Assembly (NCBI RefSeq): GCF_000981225.1
Contig: NZ_LAJC01000003.1
Coordinates: 91,466-155,465, forward strand
Length of the DNA: 64,000 bases
Reading direction: 5' to 3'
Origin: Allosalinactinospora lopnorensis
GTDB taxonomy: Bacteria; Actinomycetota; Actinomycetes; Streptosporangiales; Streptosporangiaceae
Position numbers and translations under genes: made by a program. Positions 52,346-61,727 of this stretch are shown piece by piece (within the stretch, counting starts at the first letter, position 1; every line of letters begins with the position of its first letter). The notes beneath the pieces are model-generated. The model was given only the letters and a program-made list of their open reading frames with translations, searched no databases and was not told the DNA's origin.

Positions 52346-53596
52346 GTGTTGGCTGGTTCCATGGATCTCGGGTTGCTGCGCAAGGGCGCGCATAGCCCTT
52401 CCTACTTCTCGCTCTTGCGCGGAATGGGCGGGCAGCAGAGTGAGCTGATCGACTTCTGCATCCCGTGCAACCCGTATTTCCCCACTCCGGAGATGTTCGA
52501 GCGCCTGGAGAGGAACCTGCAGACCATCCTCAAGTACTACCCCAGCGACGGCGACACGATCACCGCTGAGCTGTGCACGACGCTGGGGCTCAACCCGCAG
52601 ACGGTGGCCATGGGCAACGGCTCCACCGAACTGATCACCTGGATCGACCATCTGCTCATCCACGACAGCCTGGCCACACCGATCCCGACGTTCGGCCGCT
52701 GGACCGACCAGCCGCTGGAGACCGACAAGCGCGTGGACATGTTCCAGCTGCCCGAGAGCCACGACTTCGCGCTCGACGTGGACGCCTTCGTCCACTTCGT
52801 CCGGCAGCGCGGATCACGGGTCGCGGTGATCTGCAACCCGAACAACCCGGACGGCGGCTACCTCCCGCGGCGCGAGGTGATCAAGCTGCTCGACCAACTG
52901 GTCGATCTGGACCTGGTCGTGGTGGACGAGTCGTTCATCGACTTCGTCGACGCCGAGGCGCACACCAGCGTGGCGGACGAGGCCGCCATCCGTCCCAACG
53001 TGATCGTCCTCAAGAGCCTGGGCAAGAACTTCGGGCTGCACGGCATCCGGTTCGGCTACCTCGTCGCCAACCCGGCGCTGGCCGGAAAGGTCAGGAAGGT
53101 GCTGCCCAAGTGGAACCTGAACGCGTTCGCCGAGGTCGTGGTGTTCCTGCTCAAGCAGCACCGCGAGGAGTACCACAGGAGCCTGGAGCTGTTCATCCAG
53201 GACCGCAGGATGATGATCCAGCAGCTCGCCGCACTGCCAGGGCTGACGGTGTTCGCCTCTCAGGGCAACTTCGTCCTGGTGAAGCTCCCCGACGGCAAGG
53301 ACGGCGTGCAGTTGCGCGACTTCCTGTTCGCCGAGCACGGGATCTATGTCCGGGAGTGCGGGAACAAACTGGGCTCCTCCAGCCGGTTCCTCCGCTTCGT
53401 GGTACGACCGCAGCAGGATGTCCGGCTGCTGCTGACCGGGCTGCACGCCTTCCTGTACGGCGCGAGCGGCGATGCCCTGGCCAGCGTCAGCGATTGGCGC
53501 GGCTCCTATGAGCAGGACAGCTGGAGGTTCGCGCCTCCCGGAAACGATGTGAGCAGCGTCGCCTCTCTCGGGCAGGCGCGGCACCGCAAGCGGTGA
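52346..53596 (+). CDS. Class I/II PLP-dependent aminotransferase (histidinol-phosphate aminotransferase-like)
   Basis: About 416 residues. The start is probably the GTG at 52346 or TTG at 52349, just after AGAAAGGA; ATGs at 52319 and 52361 are alternatives. Fold type I features: YYPSDGDTITAEL, MGNGSTELI, VAVICNPNNPDGGYLP (N-P-N-N-P-x-G), VVVDESFIDFVD (PLP Asp), LKSLGKNFGLHGIRFGYLV with the Schiff-base Lys, and FLRFVVRP with the carboxylate-binding Arg. Substrate unknown; such enzymes serve His biosynthesis or specialised metabolism. No his genes lie nearby. The last ~45 residues are an unstructured tail not typical of HisC. Confidence 0.82.
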   Translation: MLAGSMDLGLLRKGAHSPSYFSLLRGMGGQQSELIDFCIPCNPYFPTPEMFERLERNLQTILKYYPSDGDTITAELCTTLGLNPQTVAMGNGSTELITWIDHLLIHDSLATPIPTFGRWTDQPLETDKRVDMFQLPESHDFALDVDAFVHFVRQRGSRVAVICNPNNPDGGYLPRREVIKLLDQLVDLDLVVVDESFIDFVDAEAHTSVADEAAIRPNVIVLKSLGKNFGLHGIRFGYLVANPALAGKVRKVLPKWNLNAFAEVVVFLLKQHREEYHRSLELFIQDRRMMIQQLAALPGLTVFASQGNFVLVKLPDGKDGVQLRDFLFAEHGIYVRECGNKLGSSSRFLRFVVRPQQDVRLLLTGLHAFLYGASGDALASVSDWRGSYEQDSWRFAPPGNDVSSVASLGQARHRKR

Positions 53597-53863
53597 CCGG
53601 CGCGCGCCGCGACGCCTCGGAAGGCCGCCACGTGGCCGCGGGACCGCGGTCCCGGACGTCCGCGCGAAGCCGGCGGGCCGCGGCCCGCCGTCCAACACAC
53701 ACCGAGCGCGCGGCTTCCAGCGCGATTTGAGACTTTTTGCGCACCGAACAGGGCGATCGCCGCGAATTCCTCCGAGAAGCCCCAAAAAGCGCTTCAATGA
53801 AACATTGAAGCAGGAAAATCCCGTGAAACGGCGGAGAATTCCTGCGATCTTTCGGAGGTTTCA

Positions 53864-54546
53864 ATGGGGCGCTTTCCGATCCGGCTCATCCGGGTCGCCG
53901 AGGTCATGCGGATCACGCCGCAGCCGAGCGGCCGTGGATGCGCGGCTACACGATCCGCGCGCACCACCCGCGGCGCACCATGATCGACATCGATTTCGTA
54001 CTGCACGGCGACGCCGGTCCCGCGACACGGTGGGCGCGCCCGCCTACGCCCGGCCCGTTCCCATAGGCTCATCCATCGACGCCGCCGACCGGGTCCTGAT
54101 GGCCGGGGACGAGACGGCGCTTCCGGCGATCGGCACACTGATCGAGTCGCTGCCCCGGGAAGCCCGAGCGCTGGCCTACATCGAGGTCGACGACGCGGCC
54201 GAGGAGCAGCGCTTCGCCACACGCGGCGATGTGAGCGTGCACTGGCTGCACCGGGGCGAGGTCCGCCCGGACACAGCGACGCCCTGGTGGAGGCCGTGCG
54301 CGGCGCGCGCGGTTCCCACCGGGTTCGGTGTTCGCCTGGCTCGCCGGGGAGGCGGGAACGGTGCGCGCGCTGCGCCGGCACCTCGTCGACGAGCGCGGCC
54401 TGGACCGGCGCTCGATCGATTTCACCGGGTACTGGCGGCTCAAGCTGACCCAGGACGACGCCCCCATCGAGGAGGACATGGCCGACGTCCGGGAGCGCCT
54501 GGCGGAGGCGGAGTCCCAGAGACGGTCCGCCTCCGGCGGGACCTAA
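53864..54546 (+). pseudogene. Siderophore-interacting (FAD-binding) protein, decayed
   Basis: GGAGGT precedes ATG at 53864 (MGRFPIRLIRVAEVMRITPQ). The frame then jumps to ERPWMRGYTIRAHHPRRTMI and DIDFVLHGDAGPATRWA (R-x-Y-T-x-R FAD block), losing ~50 residues that normally lie between. After another jump comes LMAGDETALPAIGTLIESLP, ALAYIEVDDAAEEQRF and VHWLHRG. After a third comes FAWLAGEAGTVRALRRHL, DRRSIDFTGYWRLKLTQDD and the stop at 54546. All blocks belong to the SIP/ViuB ferric-siderophore reductase family. Three frame changes and a deletion make a functional product unlikely. Confidence 0.8.
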
Positions 54547-54600
54547 GAGCCCGCGCCGATCCCGGATGCCGGCCGGGGTCACCGCGCGGTTCCGGGCTCT

Positions 54601-56025
54601 TCACCGCGCGCTCATCACGTGCTTGAGGCGGGTGTAGTCCTCCAGGCTGTAGGCCGAGAGGTCCTTGCCGTAGCCCGAGTGCTTGAACCCGCCGTGCGGC
54701 ATTTCCGAGGCCAGAGTCCCGTGGTTGTTCAGCCAGACCGCGCCGAAGTCCAGTTCGGCGCTCACCCGCATCGCGCGGGCGTGGTCCCTGGTCCACACCG
54801 AGGAGGCCAGCCCCTGGTCGACGCCGTTGGCCAGTTCCACGGCCTCGGTCTCGGCGCCGAAGGACTGCACGGTGATGACGGGGCCGAAGACCTCCTCGCC
54901 GACGATCTCGTCGTCGGAGGTGACCCCGGAGACCACGGTGGGAGCGACGAAGTAGCCGCGCTCCCCCACCCGGCCTCCCCCGGTTTCGATCTTGGCGTGC
55001 GCCGGCAGGCGTTGGAGCAGGCCGAGCACCCGGGCGAACTGGTCGGCGTTGTTGAGCGGCCCGAAGTCGCCGTTGCGCGCGGACGGCAGGCCGGTGCGCT
55101 GGGCGGCCGCCCGGGACGCGAGTTCGGCGACGAACACGTCGTGGACGGCGGAGTGCACGAGCACCCGGGTGGCCGCGGTGCAGTCCTGTCCGGCGTTGCA
55201 GAACGCGCCGGCGATGATGCCCTCGGTGGCGGCGGGGATGTCGGCGTCGTCGAAGACGAGTGCCGGCGCGTTGCCGCCCAGTTCCAGGTGCGGCTTCTTC
55301 AGGTCGGCGGCCGCGGCCTGCGCGACCTGGATGCCGGCACGGGTGGAGCCGGTGATGGAGACGAGCCGGGGCGCCTTGTGCTCGACGACCAGCCGGCCGG
55401 TGTCGCGGTCGCCGAGCACGACGTTGAACACGCCCGCAGGCAGCACCTCGGCGGCGATCTCGGCGAGTAGCACCGTGGACCCCGGTGTGGTCTCCGCCGG
55501 TTTGAGGACAACGGTGTTGCCGGCCGCCAGAGCGGGGCCGATCTTCCAGACCGCCATCATCAGCGGGTAGTTCCACGGGGTGATCTGCGCGCACACGCCA
55601 AGGGGCTCGCGGCGGATCCAGGAGGTGTAGCCGTCCAGATACTCGCCCGCGGCCCTGCCCTCCATGAGACGGGCCGCGCCGGCGAAGAACCGCAGCGTGT
55701 CCACGCACATCGGGATCTCCTCGCCGGTGACGGCCCGCCTGGGCTTGCCGGTCTCCCGGCATTCGGCGTCGGCGATCTGCGACGCGCGTCCGGCCAGCCC
55801 GTCGGTGATGGCCAGCAGCGCCTCCTGCCGCTCGGCCGCGGTGGTCCTCTTCCACGCGCGGAAGGCGGTGGCGGCGGAGCGCATCGCGGAGTCGACCTCG
55901 AAGGGGCCCGCGATGGCAGCGGAGCCGACCTGCTCACCGCTGACCGGGTCGATCAGCGCAGAGGTGCGGCCGTCGGCGGCGGGAACGCGCGCACCGTCGA
56001 TGAAGTTGCGAAGTGGCGGAGTCAT
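54601..56025 (-). CDS. Aldehyde dehydrogenase (gamma-aminobutyraldehyde dehydrogenase-like)
   Basis: 474 residues, MTPPLRNFIDGARVPAADGR, a full-length NAD(P)-dependent ALDH. Key blocks: AQITPWNYPLMMAVWKIGPA (catalytic-site Asn), LKPAETTPGSTVLL, TGSTRAGIQVAQAAA, HLELGGNAPALVFDDADI with the general-base Glu, FCNAGQDCTAATRVL with the nucleophile Cys, EEVFGPVITV, and HGGFKHSGYGKDLSAYSLED. The latter style is typical of aminobutyraldehyde dehydrogenases. Third gene of an operon with a TPP-dependent decarboxylase (65 bases upstream) and a symporter, so it probably oxidises the aldehyde made by the decarboxylase. Confidence 0.9.
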   Translation of the reverse strand: MTPPLRNFIDGARVPAADGRTSALIDPVSGEQVGSAAIAGPFEVDSAMRSAATAFRAWKRTTAAERQEALLAITDGLAGRASQIADAECRETGKPRRAVTGEEIPMCVDTLRFFAGAARLMEGRAAGEYLDGYTSWIRREPLGVCAQITPWNYPLMMAVWKIGPALAAGNTVVLKPAETTPGSTVLLAEIAAEVLPAGVFNVVLGDRDTGRLVVEHKAPRLVSITGSTRAGIQVAQAAAADLKKPHLELGGNAPALVFDDADIPAATEGIIAGAFCNAGQDCTAATRVLVHSAVHDVFVAELASRAAAQRTGLPSARNGDFGPLNNADQFARVLGLLQRLPAHAKIETGGGRVGERGYFVAPTVVSGVTSDDEIVGEEVFGPVITVQSFGAETEAVELANGVDQGLASSVWTRDHARAMRVSAELDFGAVWLNNHGTLASEMPHGGFKHSGYGKDLSAYSLEDYTRLKHVMSAR

Positions 56026-56090
56026 GCCGGTCCTTACCTTTTCCCTTCGTCCTTGTCCTCGTGGGGGCGGACCACTGCGCGGCGCCGCGG

Positions 56091-57725
56091 CTAGGGCGTG
56101 TCCGCGGCGAGATGGGTCGGTTCGAACATGCGGAGCACGGCCGGCAGGACGACCACACTCGGTCCGGGCGCGGCAAGGGCCGCGCTGAGATCGGCCTGCA
56201 GCCGTTCAGGGGTCGTGGAGGTCGCGGGGACCCCGAACGACCGGCTCAGGGCGACGAAGTCGGGGCGCGCCAGCTCTGTGTGGGCCGGGGCGCCGAACGC
56301 GGCGTTCATGTACTCGCGCAGGATCCCGTAGCCGCCGTCGTCCACGATCAGCCAGGTCACGGCCAGGTCGTGCTGGCGGGCGGTGGCGAGTTCGGCGATG
56401 GAGTACATGGCGCCGCCGTCGCCGGAGACGGCCAGAACCGGGCCCTCGGCGGTGGCCGCTGCCCCCAGCGCCGCGGGCAGCCCGTAGCCCAGTCCCCCGG
56501 CGCCCTGCCCCGAGTGCGCCCGGCCCGAGCGGGGGTCCCAGGCCGACCAGGCCCAGTAGGCCAGGATCGTCATGTCCCAGAAACTGGGCGCGTCATCGGG
56601 CAGCGCGGCACGGACCGCCGCTAGTACGGCGCGCTCGGTGTCGAGCCCCTGCTTGTCGAGGCGGGCGAGCACCCGCGCCTTGACGTCGGCGACCCGCTCG
56701 GCGACCCGCGGATCCTCCGGGCGCCGGGGCACCCGCGCGGCCAGCGCCGCCAGTGCCGCGGCGGCGTCGGCGTGGATTCCCAGCGCCGGGTGGTTGGACT
56801 CCAGCTTGCCCAAGTCGGCCTCGATCTGGACGAGGCGGCCCTGCGGCCGGAACGTGTGGTAGTTGCTGGACAGCTCGCCCAGCCCCGATCCGGCCACCAG
56901 CAGCACGTCGGCCTGCTCCAGGAACGAGGTGAGGTGCCGGTCTTCCAGCCACGACTGCAGCGACAACGGGTGCTCCCACGGGAACGCGTCCTTGCCGCCG
57001 AAGGTGGTGGCCACCGGCGCCTGCAACCGTTCGGCGAGTTCCCGCAGCGCCGAGTGAGCGCCGGACCTCGCAACGCCGCCGCCGGCGAGGACGGCGGGAC
57101 GCTCGGCGCCGGCGAGCAGCCGCGCCGCTGCGTCGATGAGTTCCGCGCGCGGTGGCAGGGCGGGCGGGCTCCCCTCGACATCGGCCACCGGGGGAAGGCC
57201 GGCCGGGCCCAGCAGGATGTCCTGGGGAATCTCCACCCAGGAGGGGCCCGGCGGCGCGGCGGCGGCGTCGCGCCAGGCCTCGGCGAGCGCGGAGGGGATC
57301 TGGCTCGCGTGCCGGACCACACGCGTGGACTTGACCACCCCGGCGAAGCTCGCCTGCTGGTCGGGGAGCTCGTGCAGGAAACCGCGGCGCGCTTCGCCCA
57401 GGCCGGCGACCGGGACCTGGCTGCTGATGCCGAGCACGGGCACCCCGGCCGCACGCGACTCCTGCAGGGAGGCGAGAGTCAGCAGCGCCCCCGGACCGGT
57501 GGAGACCAGCAGCGGAGCCACCTCGCCGGTGGTGCGGGCGTATCCGTCGGCGGCGAAGGCCGCGTTGTTCTCCACCCGGTTGGAGACGAAACGCAGCGAC
57601 GGTTCGCGGTCGATGGCGTCGAACAGCCCGAGCGCGTGCTGCCCGGGGATGCCGAAGGCGGTCCGGGCGCCCAGAGCCTTGAGTGTCTCGACGACGGCGT
57701 CGCCACCGGTGCGGGTGCGGCTCAC
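56091..57725 (-). CDS. Thiamine-diphosphate-dependent decarboxylase/acetolactate synthase-like enzyme
   Basis: 544 residues from a GTG at 57725 with AGGAAGG upstream. N-terminal PYR domain: AFGIPGQHALGLFDAI, then SNRVENNAAFAADGYARTTG with the Glu that activates TPP, and FLHELPDQQASFAGVVKSTR. Central domain: PAVLAGGGVARSGAHSALRE. PP domain: SGDGGAMYSIAELATARQHD with G-D-G and the later VDDGGYGILREYMN, completing the TPP motif. It resembles IlvB-like decarboxylases such as 5-guanidino-2-oxopentanoate decarboxylase, though that identity is inference. Together with the ALDH it would turn a 2-oxo acid to aldehyde to acid. Confidence 0.85.
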   Translation of the reverse strand: MSRTRTGGDAVVETLKALGARTAFGIPGQHALGLFDAIDREPSLRFVSNRVENNAAFAADGYARTTGEVAPLLVSTGPGALLTLASLQESRAAGVPVLGISSQVPVAGLGEARRGFLHELPDQQASFAGVVKSTRVVRHASQIPSALAEAWRDAAAAPPGPSWVEIPQDILLGPAGLPPVADVEGSPPALPPRAELIDAAARLLAGAERPAVLAGGGVARSGAHSALRELAERLQAPVATTFGGKDAFPWEHPLSLQSWLEDRHLTSFLEQADVLLVAGSGLGELSSNYHTFRPQGRLVQIEADLGKLESNHPALGIHADAAAALAALAARVPRRPEDPRVAERVADVKARVLARLDKQGLDTERAVLAAVRAALPDDAPSFWDMTILAYWAWSAWDPRSGRAHSGQGAGGLGYGLPAALGAAATAEGPVLAVSGDGGAMYSIAELATARQHDLAVTWLIVDDGGYGILREYMNAAFGAPAHTELARPDFVALSRSFGVPATSTTPERLQADLSAALAAPGPSVVVLPAVLRMFEPTHLAADTP

Positions 57726-57778
57726 TGCGTTCTGCCTTCCTGGTCGTGGTTGCTCTCGGTGCGTCTCGACGCGACCGC

Positions 57779-59264
57779 TCAGTCGACCCGCGCCTCAGCG
57801 GCGGCCTCAGGGGCCTCCTCGCCGCGCACCCGCCGGCGCCAGGCCGCCAGCACGGCGGGGTCGGTGGGCTTGGTGGCGAGGCTGACGGCGACGTAGACGA
57901 CGAGTGAGCCGAGCAGCCCGTAGTAGATGGGTTCGTTGGCCTCCATGCCCTTGGCGACCATGGTGGCGATGACGATGGCCGTTCCCGAGACCATGGAGGC
58001 CAGCGCGCCGGCCCTGGTTCCCCGCGGCCACACCAGGCCGCCGAGGATGGCCACGAGCAGCCCGCCGACCAGGATGTTGTAGGCGACGGTCAGCGCCGCG
58101 ACCACGTCGTCGATCAACACCGCCGTGCCGATCGTGCCCAGCCCGAGAACAAGGGTGAACACCCGGTTGGCGGCGACCTCGCCGTGGTTTCCCGCGCCTT
58201 CGCTCTCGCCGGGGACCGGCGCGGCCCCGCGCCGCCAGAGCCGGCGCACCTGCGGCCAGAGGTCGGTGGAGGTGACGGCGGAGCAGGCGATGAGCGCGCC
58301 GCTGGCCGTGGACATGACCGCCGAGAGCGCGGCGGCCAGGACCAGGCCGGCGACACCGACGGGCAGGGTCTCCGCGACGATCATCGTGAAGGCGTCGTCC
58401 GGGTTGTCCAGATTCGGGAACATCACCGCCCCCGCCGTACCGATGAGCGCACCGGCGACACCGTAGACCAGGCAGTAGACGCCGGCGCCGATCCCGCCTG
58501 TGGTGACGACCCGCCCACTTCGGCCGGTGAAGACCCGCTGCCAGATGTCCTGCCCGATGAGCAGGCCGAGCGAGTAGATGAGGAAGTAGGTCCCGATCGT
58601 GCCGACCCCGATGCCGGCCGGGTCGAAGTAGGAGCGTTGAGCTGCTCGCTCATGCCGGTGAAGCCGCCCGCGTGCCAGATCGCGACGGGGGTGAGGATCA
58701 GCAGCAGCCCCACGGTCTTGATGACGAACTGGGCGATGTCGGTCATGGTCACCGACCACATGCCGCCTAGTGTCGAGTACAGCACGACGATGCCGCCGCC
58801 GAGGACGATCGCGGCGGTGCGGTGCATGTCGAACAGCCCGGTGAAGACCGTGGAGAAGGCCAGGGTGGAGGGCACCGTGAGCACGAAGGTGTAGCCCCAC
58901 ATCACCAGCCCCGAGACGACCCGGGAGTTGCCGCCGTAGCGCAGGTCGATCATCTCGCGACGGTGTAGACCTTCAGCCGGGAGATGCGGCGGGCGAAGAT
59001 GGCGTGCAGCAGGATGATGCCGGTCCCGATGGCGGCGACCAGCCAGGCGCCGGATATCCCGTAGGTGTAGCCGAGCCCGATGCCGCCGATGGTGGAGGCT
59101 CCGCCGAGCACGATGGCGGCCATCGTGCCGGAGTACATGAACGTGCCGAGCCGTCGTCCCGCGACGAGATAGTCGGCGCGGTTGCGGGCGCGGTACATAC
59201 CCCACCAGCCCAGCGCGACCATCCCTATCAGGTACGCGGCGATCACGGCGAGATTGACGGACAT
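57779..59264 (-). CDS. Sodium:solute symporter (SSS family), two frameshifts near 58958 and 58640
   Basis: ATG at 59264 (MSVNLAVIAAYLIGMVALGW). Three frame segments join to ~495 residues with the SSS layout: RARNRADYLVAGRRLGTFMY, GGASTIGGIGLGYTYGISGAW, EMIDLRYGGNSRVVSGLVMW, LYSTLGGMWSVTMTDIAQF, DIWQRVFTGRSGRVVTTGG, and AVMSTASGALIACSAVTSTD, which contains Na2-site serines. Restoring one C at ~58958 (YTVAEMIDLRYG) and one G at ~58640 (EQLNGSYFDPAG) gives a continuous protein. First gene of the operon with the TPP enzyme and ALDH; it probably imports their substrate. Confidence 0.87.
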
Positions 59265-59566
59265 TTCGGTCTCCCGGCGGTGGGTCGGAGCACAACTGTC
59301 GCCGATGGCCTCGAAGCCCTGGTCAGCGAACTCCCAGCACGGTAAACAGTCGGTAAGTTCCCACGTAAGTGGATGATTCGTACCGTCGAACGCCCCACTC
59401 TGGGCACTTCGACTGCCGGGTGCCCCGCAGCGCACCGGCGCCCGCGCAGTCGTGAGCGAGCGGGGCCCCGATCCAGCGGTTCTCGGCGCCGTCCGCCGCG
59501 CAGGAAGCCATTCGAAAGCCGCCGCGCCCCAGTCCACGGCCGGCGTGAGAAGCGGGAGGACGCGCA
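59265..59566. other. Divergent gap upstream of the symporter operon
   Basis: 302 bases between the symporter start and the small membrane-protein start. GGTCTCCCGGCGG near 59270 gives no clear SD on the minus strand (reading CCGGGAGACC before the ATG does). A less GC-rich stretch with CCCACGTAAGTGGATG near 59360-59375 may hold the symporter promoter. No gene seen. Confidence 0.35.
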
Positions 59567-59755
59567 ATGAACCCGGCTCTGATCTGGGCCACCATCGTTA
59601 CGATGCCTCTGTCCTATGCCGTTGAGGCCATGGAGGAAGGGACATCGGCGGGCGAGTTCACCGCCGGCCTGGCGACGAACATGGGAGTCGTGCTCGGCTT
59701 CGTCCTGCTGGCCCTGTCCCTCGGGGCGGCCATCCTGCGGCGCAGAAACCCCTGA
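59567..59755 (+). CDS. Small two-helix membrane protein
   Basis: 62 residues, MNPALIWATIVTMPLSYAVE, with GGGAGG 8 bases upstream. Two hydrophobic stretches: ALIWATIVTMPLSYAV and MGVVLGFVLLALSLGAAIL, separated by an acidic EAMEEGTSAGEFTAG loop, and a basic RRRN end. Divergent from the symporter operon. Small proteins of this sort accompany some SSS transporters, but I cannot assign this one. No family recognised. Confidence 0.5.
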   Translation: MNPALIWATIVTMPLSYAVEAMEEGTSAGEFTAGLATNMGVVLGFVLLALSLGAAILRRRNP

Positions 59756-59829
59756 GAGCCCACCGGCTCGACCACTCCGCGAGCCGCCGGCGTCGGGGCA
59801 CCGCGCACGTTCCGGTCCCCGCGTGCGGC

Positions 59830-59842
59830 TAAAGTGCACGCA
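59830..59842 (+). promoter_or_regulatory. -10 box of a probably leaderless YbaK transcript
   Basis: TAAAGT at 59830-59835 fits TANNNT, and only six bases (GCACGC) separate it from the ATG at 59842. In actinomycetes this spacing usually marks a transcript starting at the A of the start codon. No Shine-Dalgarno is visible. Confidence 0.45.
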
Positions 59843-60309
59843 TGAACGCGACGGTGGAACATGTCGCCGCGGTACTGCGCCGACTAAGCGCGGCCGACGA
59901 GATCACCGAACTCCCGGAAGCTGCCCCCAACGCCGCCACCGCAGCGGCCCAACTGGGATGCGACGTGGCCGCGATCGCCAACAGCCTCATCTTCACCGCC
60001 GACGGCGCACCGGTACTGGTGATCGCCAGCGGGGCCCATCGGGTCGACACCGCCAAGGTCGCCTCCCTGGTGGACGCCTCAGAGGTCACGAGGGCCACCC
60101 CCGACTTCGTGCGCGCGGCCACCGGTCAGCCCATCGGCGGGGTCGCCCCGATCGGCCACCCGCAGCCGATCAGGACGATCGTCGACACCCGGCTCGCCGA
60201 ACGCGACACGGTGTGGGCGGCCGCCGGCCACCCCAGAACGGTCTTCCGCTCCACCTTCGACGAACTCGTCCGGATCACCGAGGGAACCCCCGCCGACGTG
60301 GGCGCCTGA
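59842..60309 (+). CDS. YbaK/EbsC-family aminoacyl-tRNA deacylase
   Basis: 155 residues, MNATVEHVAAVLRRLSAADE. The YbaK fold shows ATAAAQLGCDVAAIANSLIF with the A-x-x-L-G motif, APVLVIASGAHRVDTAKVAS with catalytic-type Lys region, ATGQPIGGVAPIGHPQPIRT with the G-G-V-x-P-x-G loop, and WAAAGHPRTVFRSTFDELVR. Such proteins hydrolyse mischarged Cys- or Ala-tRNAPro or related species in trans. It is single. Its 3' end overlaps the readthrough tail of the VOC frame on the other strand, which is likely artefactual there. Confidence 0.88.
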   Translation: MNATVEHVAAVLRRLSAADEITELPEAAPNAATAAAQLGCDVAAIANSLIFTADGAPVLVIASGAHRVDTAKVASLVDASEVTRATPDFVRAATGQPIGGVAPIGHPQPIRTIVDTRLAERDTVWAAAGHPRTVFRSTFDELVRITEGTPADVGA

Positions 60310-60959
60310 GCGGCCCCGGGCACACGGCGAAAAGGGAGGGTGTGCGGTGATCCGGGTGCTGGTGGCCGCCGCGGCACGGCGGAGGGGTGAAAGTGTCCAG
60401 CGCCCCAGCTCGGCCGGGGCGGGCCGGCTCGGCCGAGTTCCCTCAGCCTTCCGGCCGCCCCTGGCCGGTATCTCCGAGGGCGTCCGGCCGACGCCCGCGG
60501 CAGATCAGCCTGATCGAACTTCGCGGCCATCGCCGCGGAGTCGAAGGCGTCGAACGACAGCTCGTTGAGGCTGTACCAGTTACCGGAGTTGTCGCGGAAG
60601 ACCGCCTCGACGCCGTAGGGGCGCTCCTGCGGTTCCTGGAGGAACTCCACGCCTCGGGCGGCGTACTCCTCGTAGGTCTTGCGGCAGTCGTCGGTGTTCC
60701 AGGCGCCCCCGCTCAGCGCGCCTTTGGCGAGCAGGGCGCGGATGGCGGCGGCGTCCTCCTCGCTGTGCATCGGCGGCCCGGGGACAGTGAGGTGAAGCTG
60801 GAAGCGCGGGTCCGCGGGCGGCCCCACGGTGAGCCAGCGGTAGCCGTCCTCCAGGGTGAGGTCGAAGCGCTCCTCGAAGCCGAGTTTGTCGATGAAGAAC
60901 CGCTTGGACGCCTCGTAGTCGAGGACGTAGACACCAGCCACGCCGAGTCTGGTGATCAT
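60126..60959 (-). CDS. VOC-family protein (true 3' end uncertain)
   Basis: ATG at 60959 (MITRLGVAGVYVLDYEASKR). Residues 1-150 form one VOC domain: FFIDKLGFEERFDLTLEDGY, RFQLHLTVPGPPM, DDCRKTYEEYAARGVEFLQE and VFRDNSGNWYSLNE with the metal-site Glu. After FDAFDSAAMAAKFDQADLPR the frame becomes Arg/Pro-rich and continues 128 codons on top of the 3' end of the convergent YbaK gene. The real stop is thus likely near 60500, hidden by another indel. It is the second gene of a pair with the AraC regulator 42 bases upstream, which probably controls it. Confidence 0.75.
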   Translation of the reverse strand: MITRLGVAGVYVLDYEASKRFFIDKLGFEERFDLTLEDGYRWLTVGPPADPRFQLHLTVPGPPMHSEEDAAAIRALLAKGALSGGAWNTDDCRKTYEEYAARGVEFLQEPQERPYGVEAVFRDNSGNWYSLNELSFDAFDSAAMAAKFDQADLPRASAGRPRRYRPGAAGRLRELGRAGPPRPSWGAGHFHPSAVPRRPPAPGSPHTLPFRRVPGAAQAPTSAGVPSVIRTSSSKVERKTVLGWPAAAHTVSRSASRVSTIVLIGCGWPIGATPPMG

Positions 60960-61001
60960 TGCCTGCCCCTCTCGTCGAACGACACCTGGTTGGTCTCGAC
61001 G

Positions 61002-61490
61002 CTAGTCCGGCCCCTGGTCGCCGGGCTTCTCCGTGCTTGCTGTCCTCGGTGTCCGCGGTCTGGGCCCGGCCCACATGAGGACGTAGCAGCCCGGGATGGG
61101 CGCCGGCTCTTTGCGGTGCGCCTCGCGCTGGAACTGTGAGGGGGAGACACCGACGAGCTCGCTGAACCGCGAGCTGAACGAGCCCAGGCTGGTACAGCCC
61201 ACCAGGTGGCAGACCTCGGTGACCGTGAGGTTGACCGAGCGCAGCAGTTCCTGCGCCCGCTCGATCCGGCGCCGGGACAGGTAGCGGCCGGGCGTCTCCC
61301 CGTAGGCGGCCCGGAAGGCGCGGGCGAAATGGTAGCGGGAGTAGCCCGCGGCGCGGGCGATGTCGCCGAGGTCCAGCGGTTCGGCGTAGCGGCTGTCCAT
61401 GAGGTCGCGCGCCCGCCGCAGGGCGATCAGTGTCTCCACTCCGAGAGAGCCGGGCGGGACCGCCCTGTGCGCGCAGGAGGGCTGTGCCAT
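61002..61490 (-). CDS. AraC-family transcriptional regulator
   Basis: 162 residues, MAQPSCAHRAVPPGSLGVET. Two helix-turn-helix motifs: EPLDLGDIARAAGYSRYHFA (residues ~38-60) and NLTVTEVCHLVGCTSLGSFS (~88-110), with SRFSELVGVSPSQFQRE closing the second. No N-terminal ligand domain, so it is the short form. The C-terminal tail is proline-rich and disordered. It precedes the VOC gene on the same strand. Short AraC + VOC pairs are common in actinomycetes, with the VOC protein perhaps acting as the ligand sensor or target. Confidence 0.88.
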   Translation of the reverse strand: MAQPSCAHRAVPPGSLGVETLIALRRARDLMDSRYAEPLDLGDIARAAGYSRYHFARAFRAAYGETPGRYLSRRRIERAQELLRSVNLTVTEVCHLVGCTSLGSFSSRFSELVGVSPSQFQREAHRKEPAPIPGCYVLMWAGPRPRTPRTASTEKPGDQGPD

Positions 61491-61727
61491 GGCAGCACTT
61501 TAGCGGCGGGTACCGTCACAGAAGCGGTCGCCGCGTCCCCCGGTAAGCGTCGATCTTCGAGCGCCGGGGAGCCGGCCGGGAACGGCACGGCAGCACGATC
61601 AGCATGATCTCCACGGACGCACCGCCGCGCCGAGCACCGCGGCGATGACGTTCCACGTCACGTCGTAGGGCGCCAGGCCCACCCCGGAGCGGATCCGGTG
61701 CAGGCCCATCACGAGGTCGCAGGCGTG

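Noticed and set aside
53727..53863. Possible upstream start of the siderophore-interacting protein gene at 53727
   Set aside because: The stretch to 53863 has no family similarity, and GGAGGT with an ATG at 53864 gives the correct family start.
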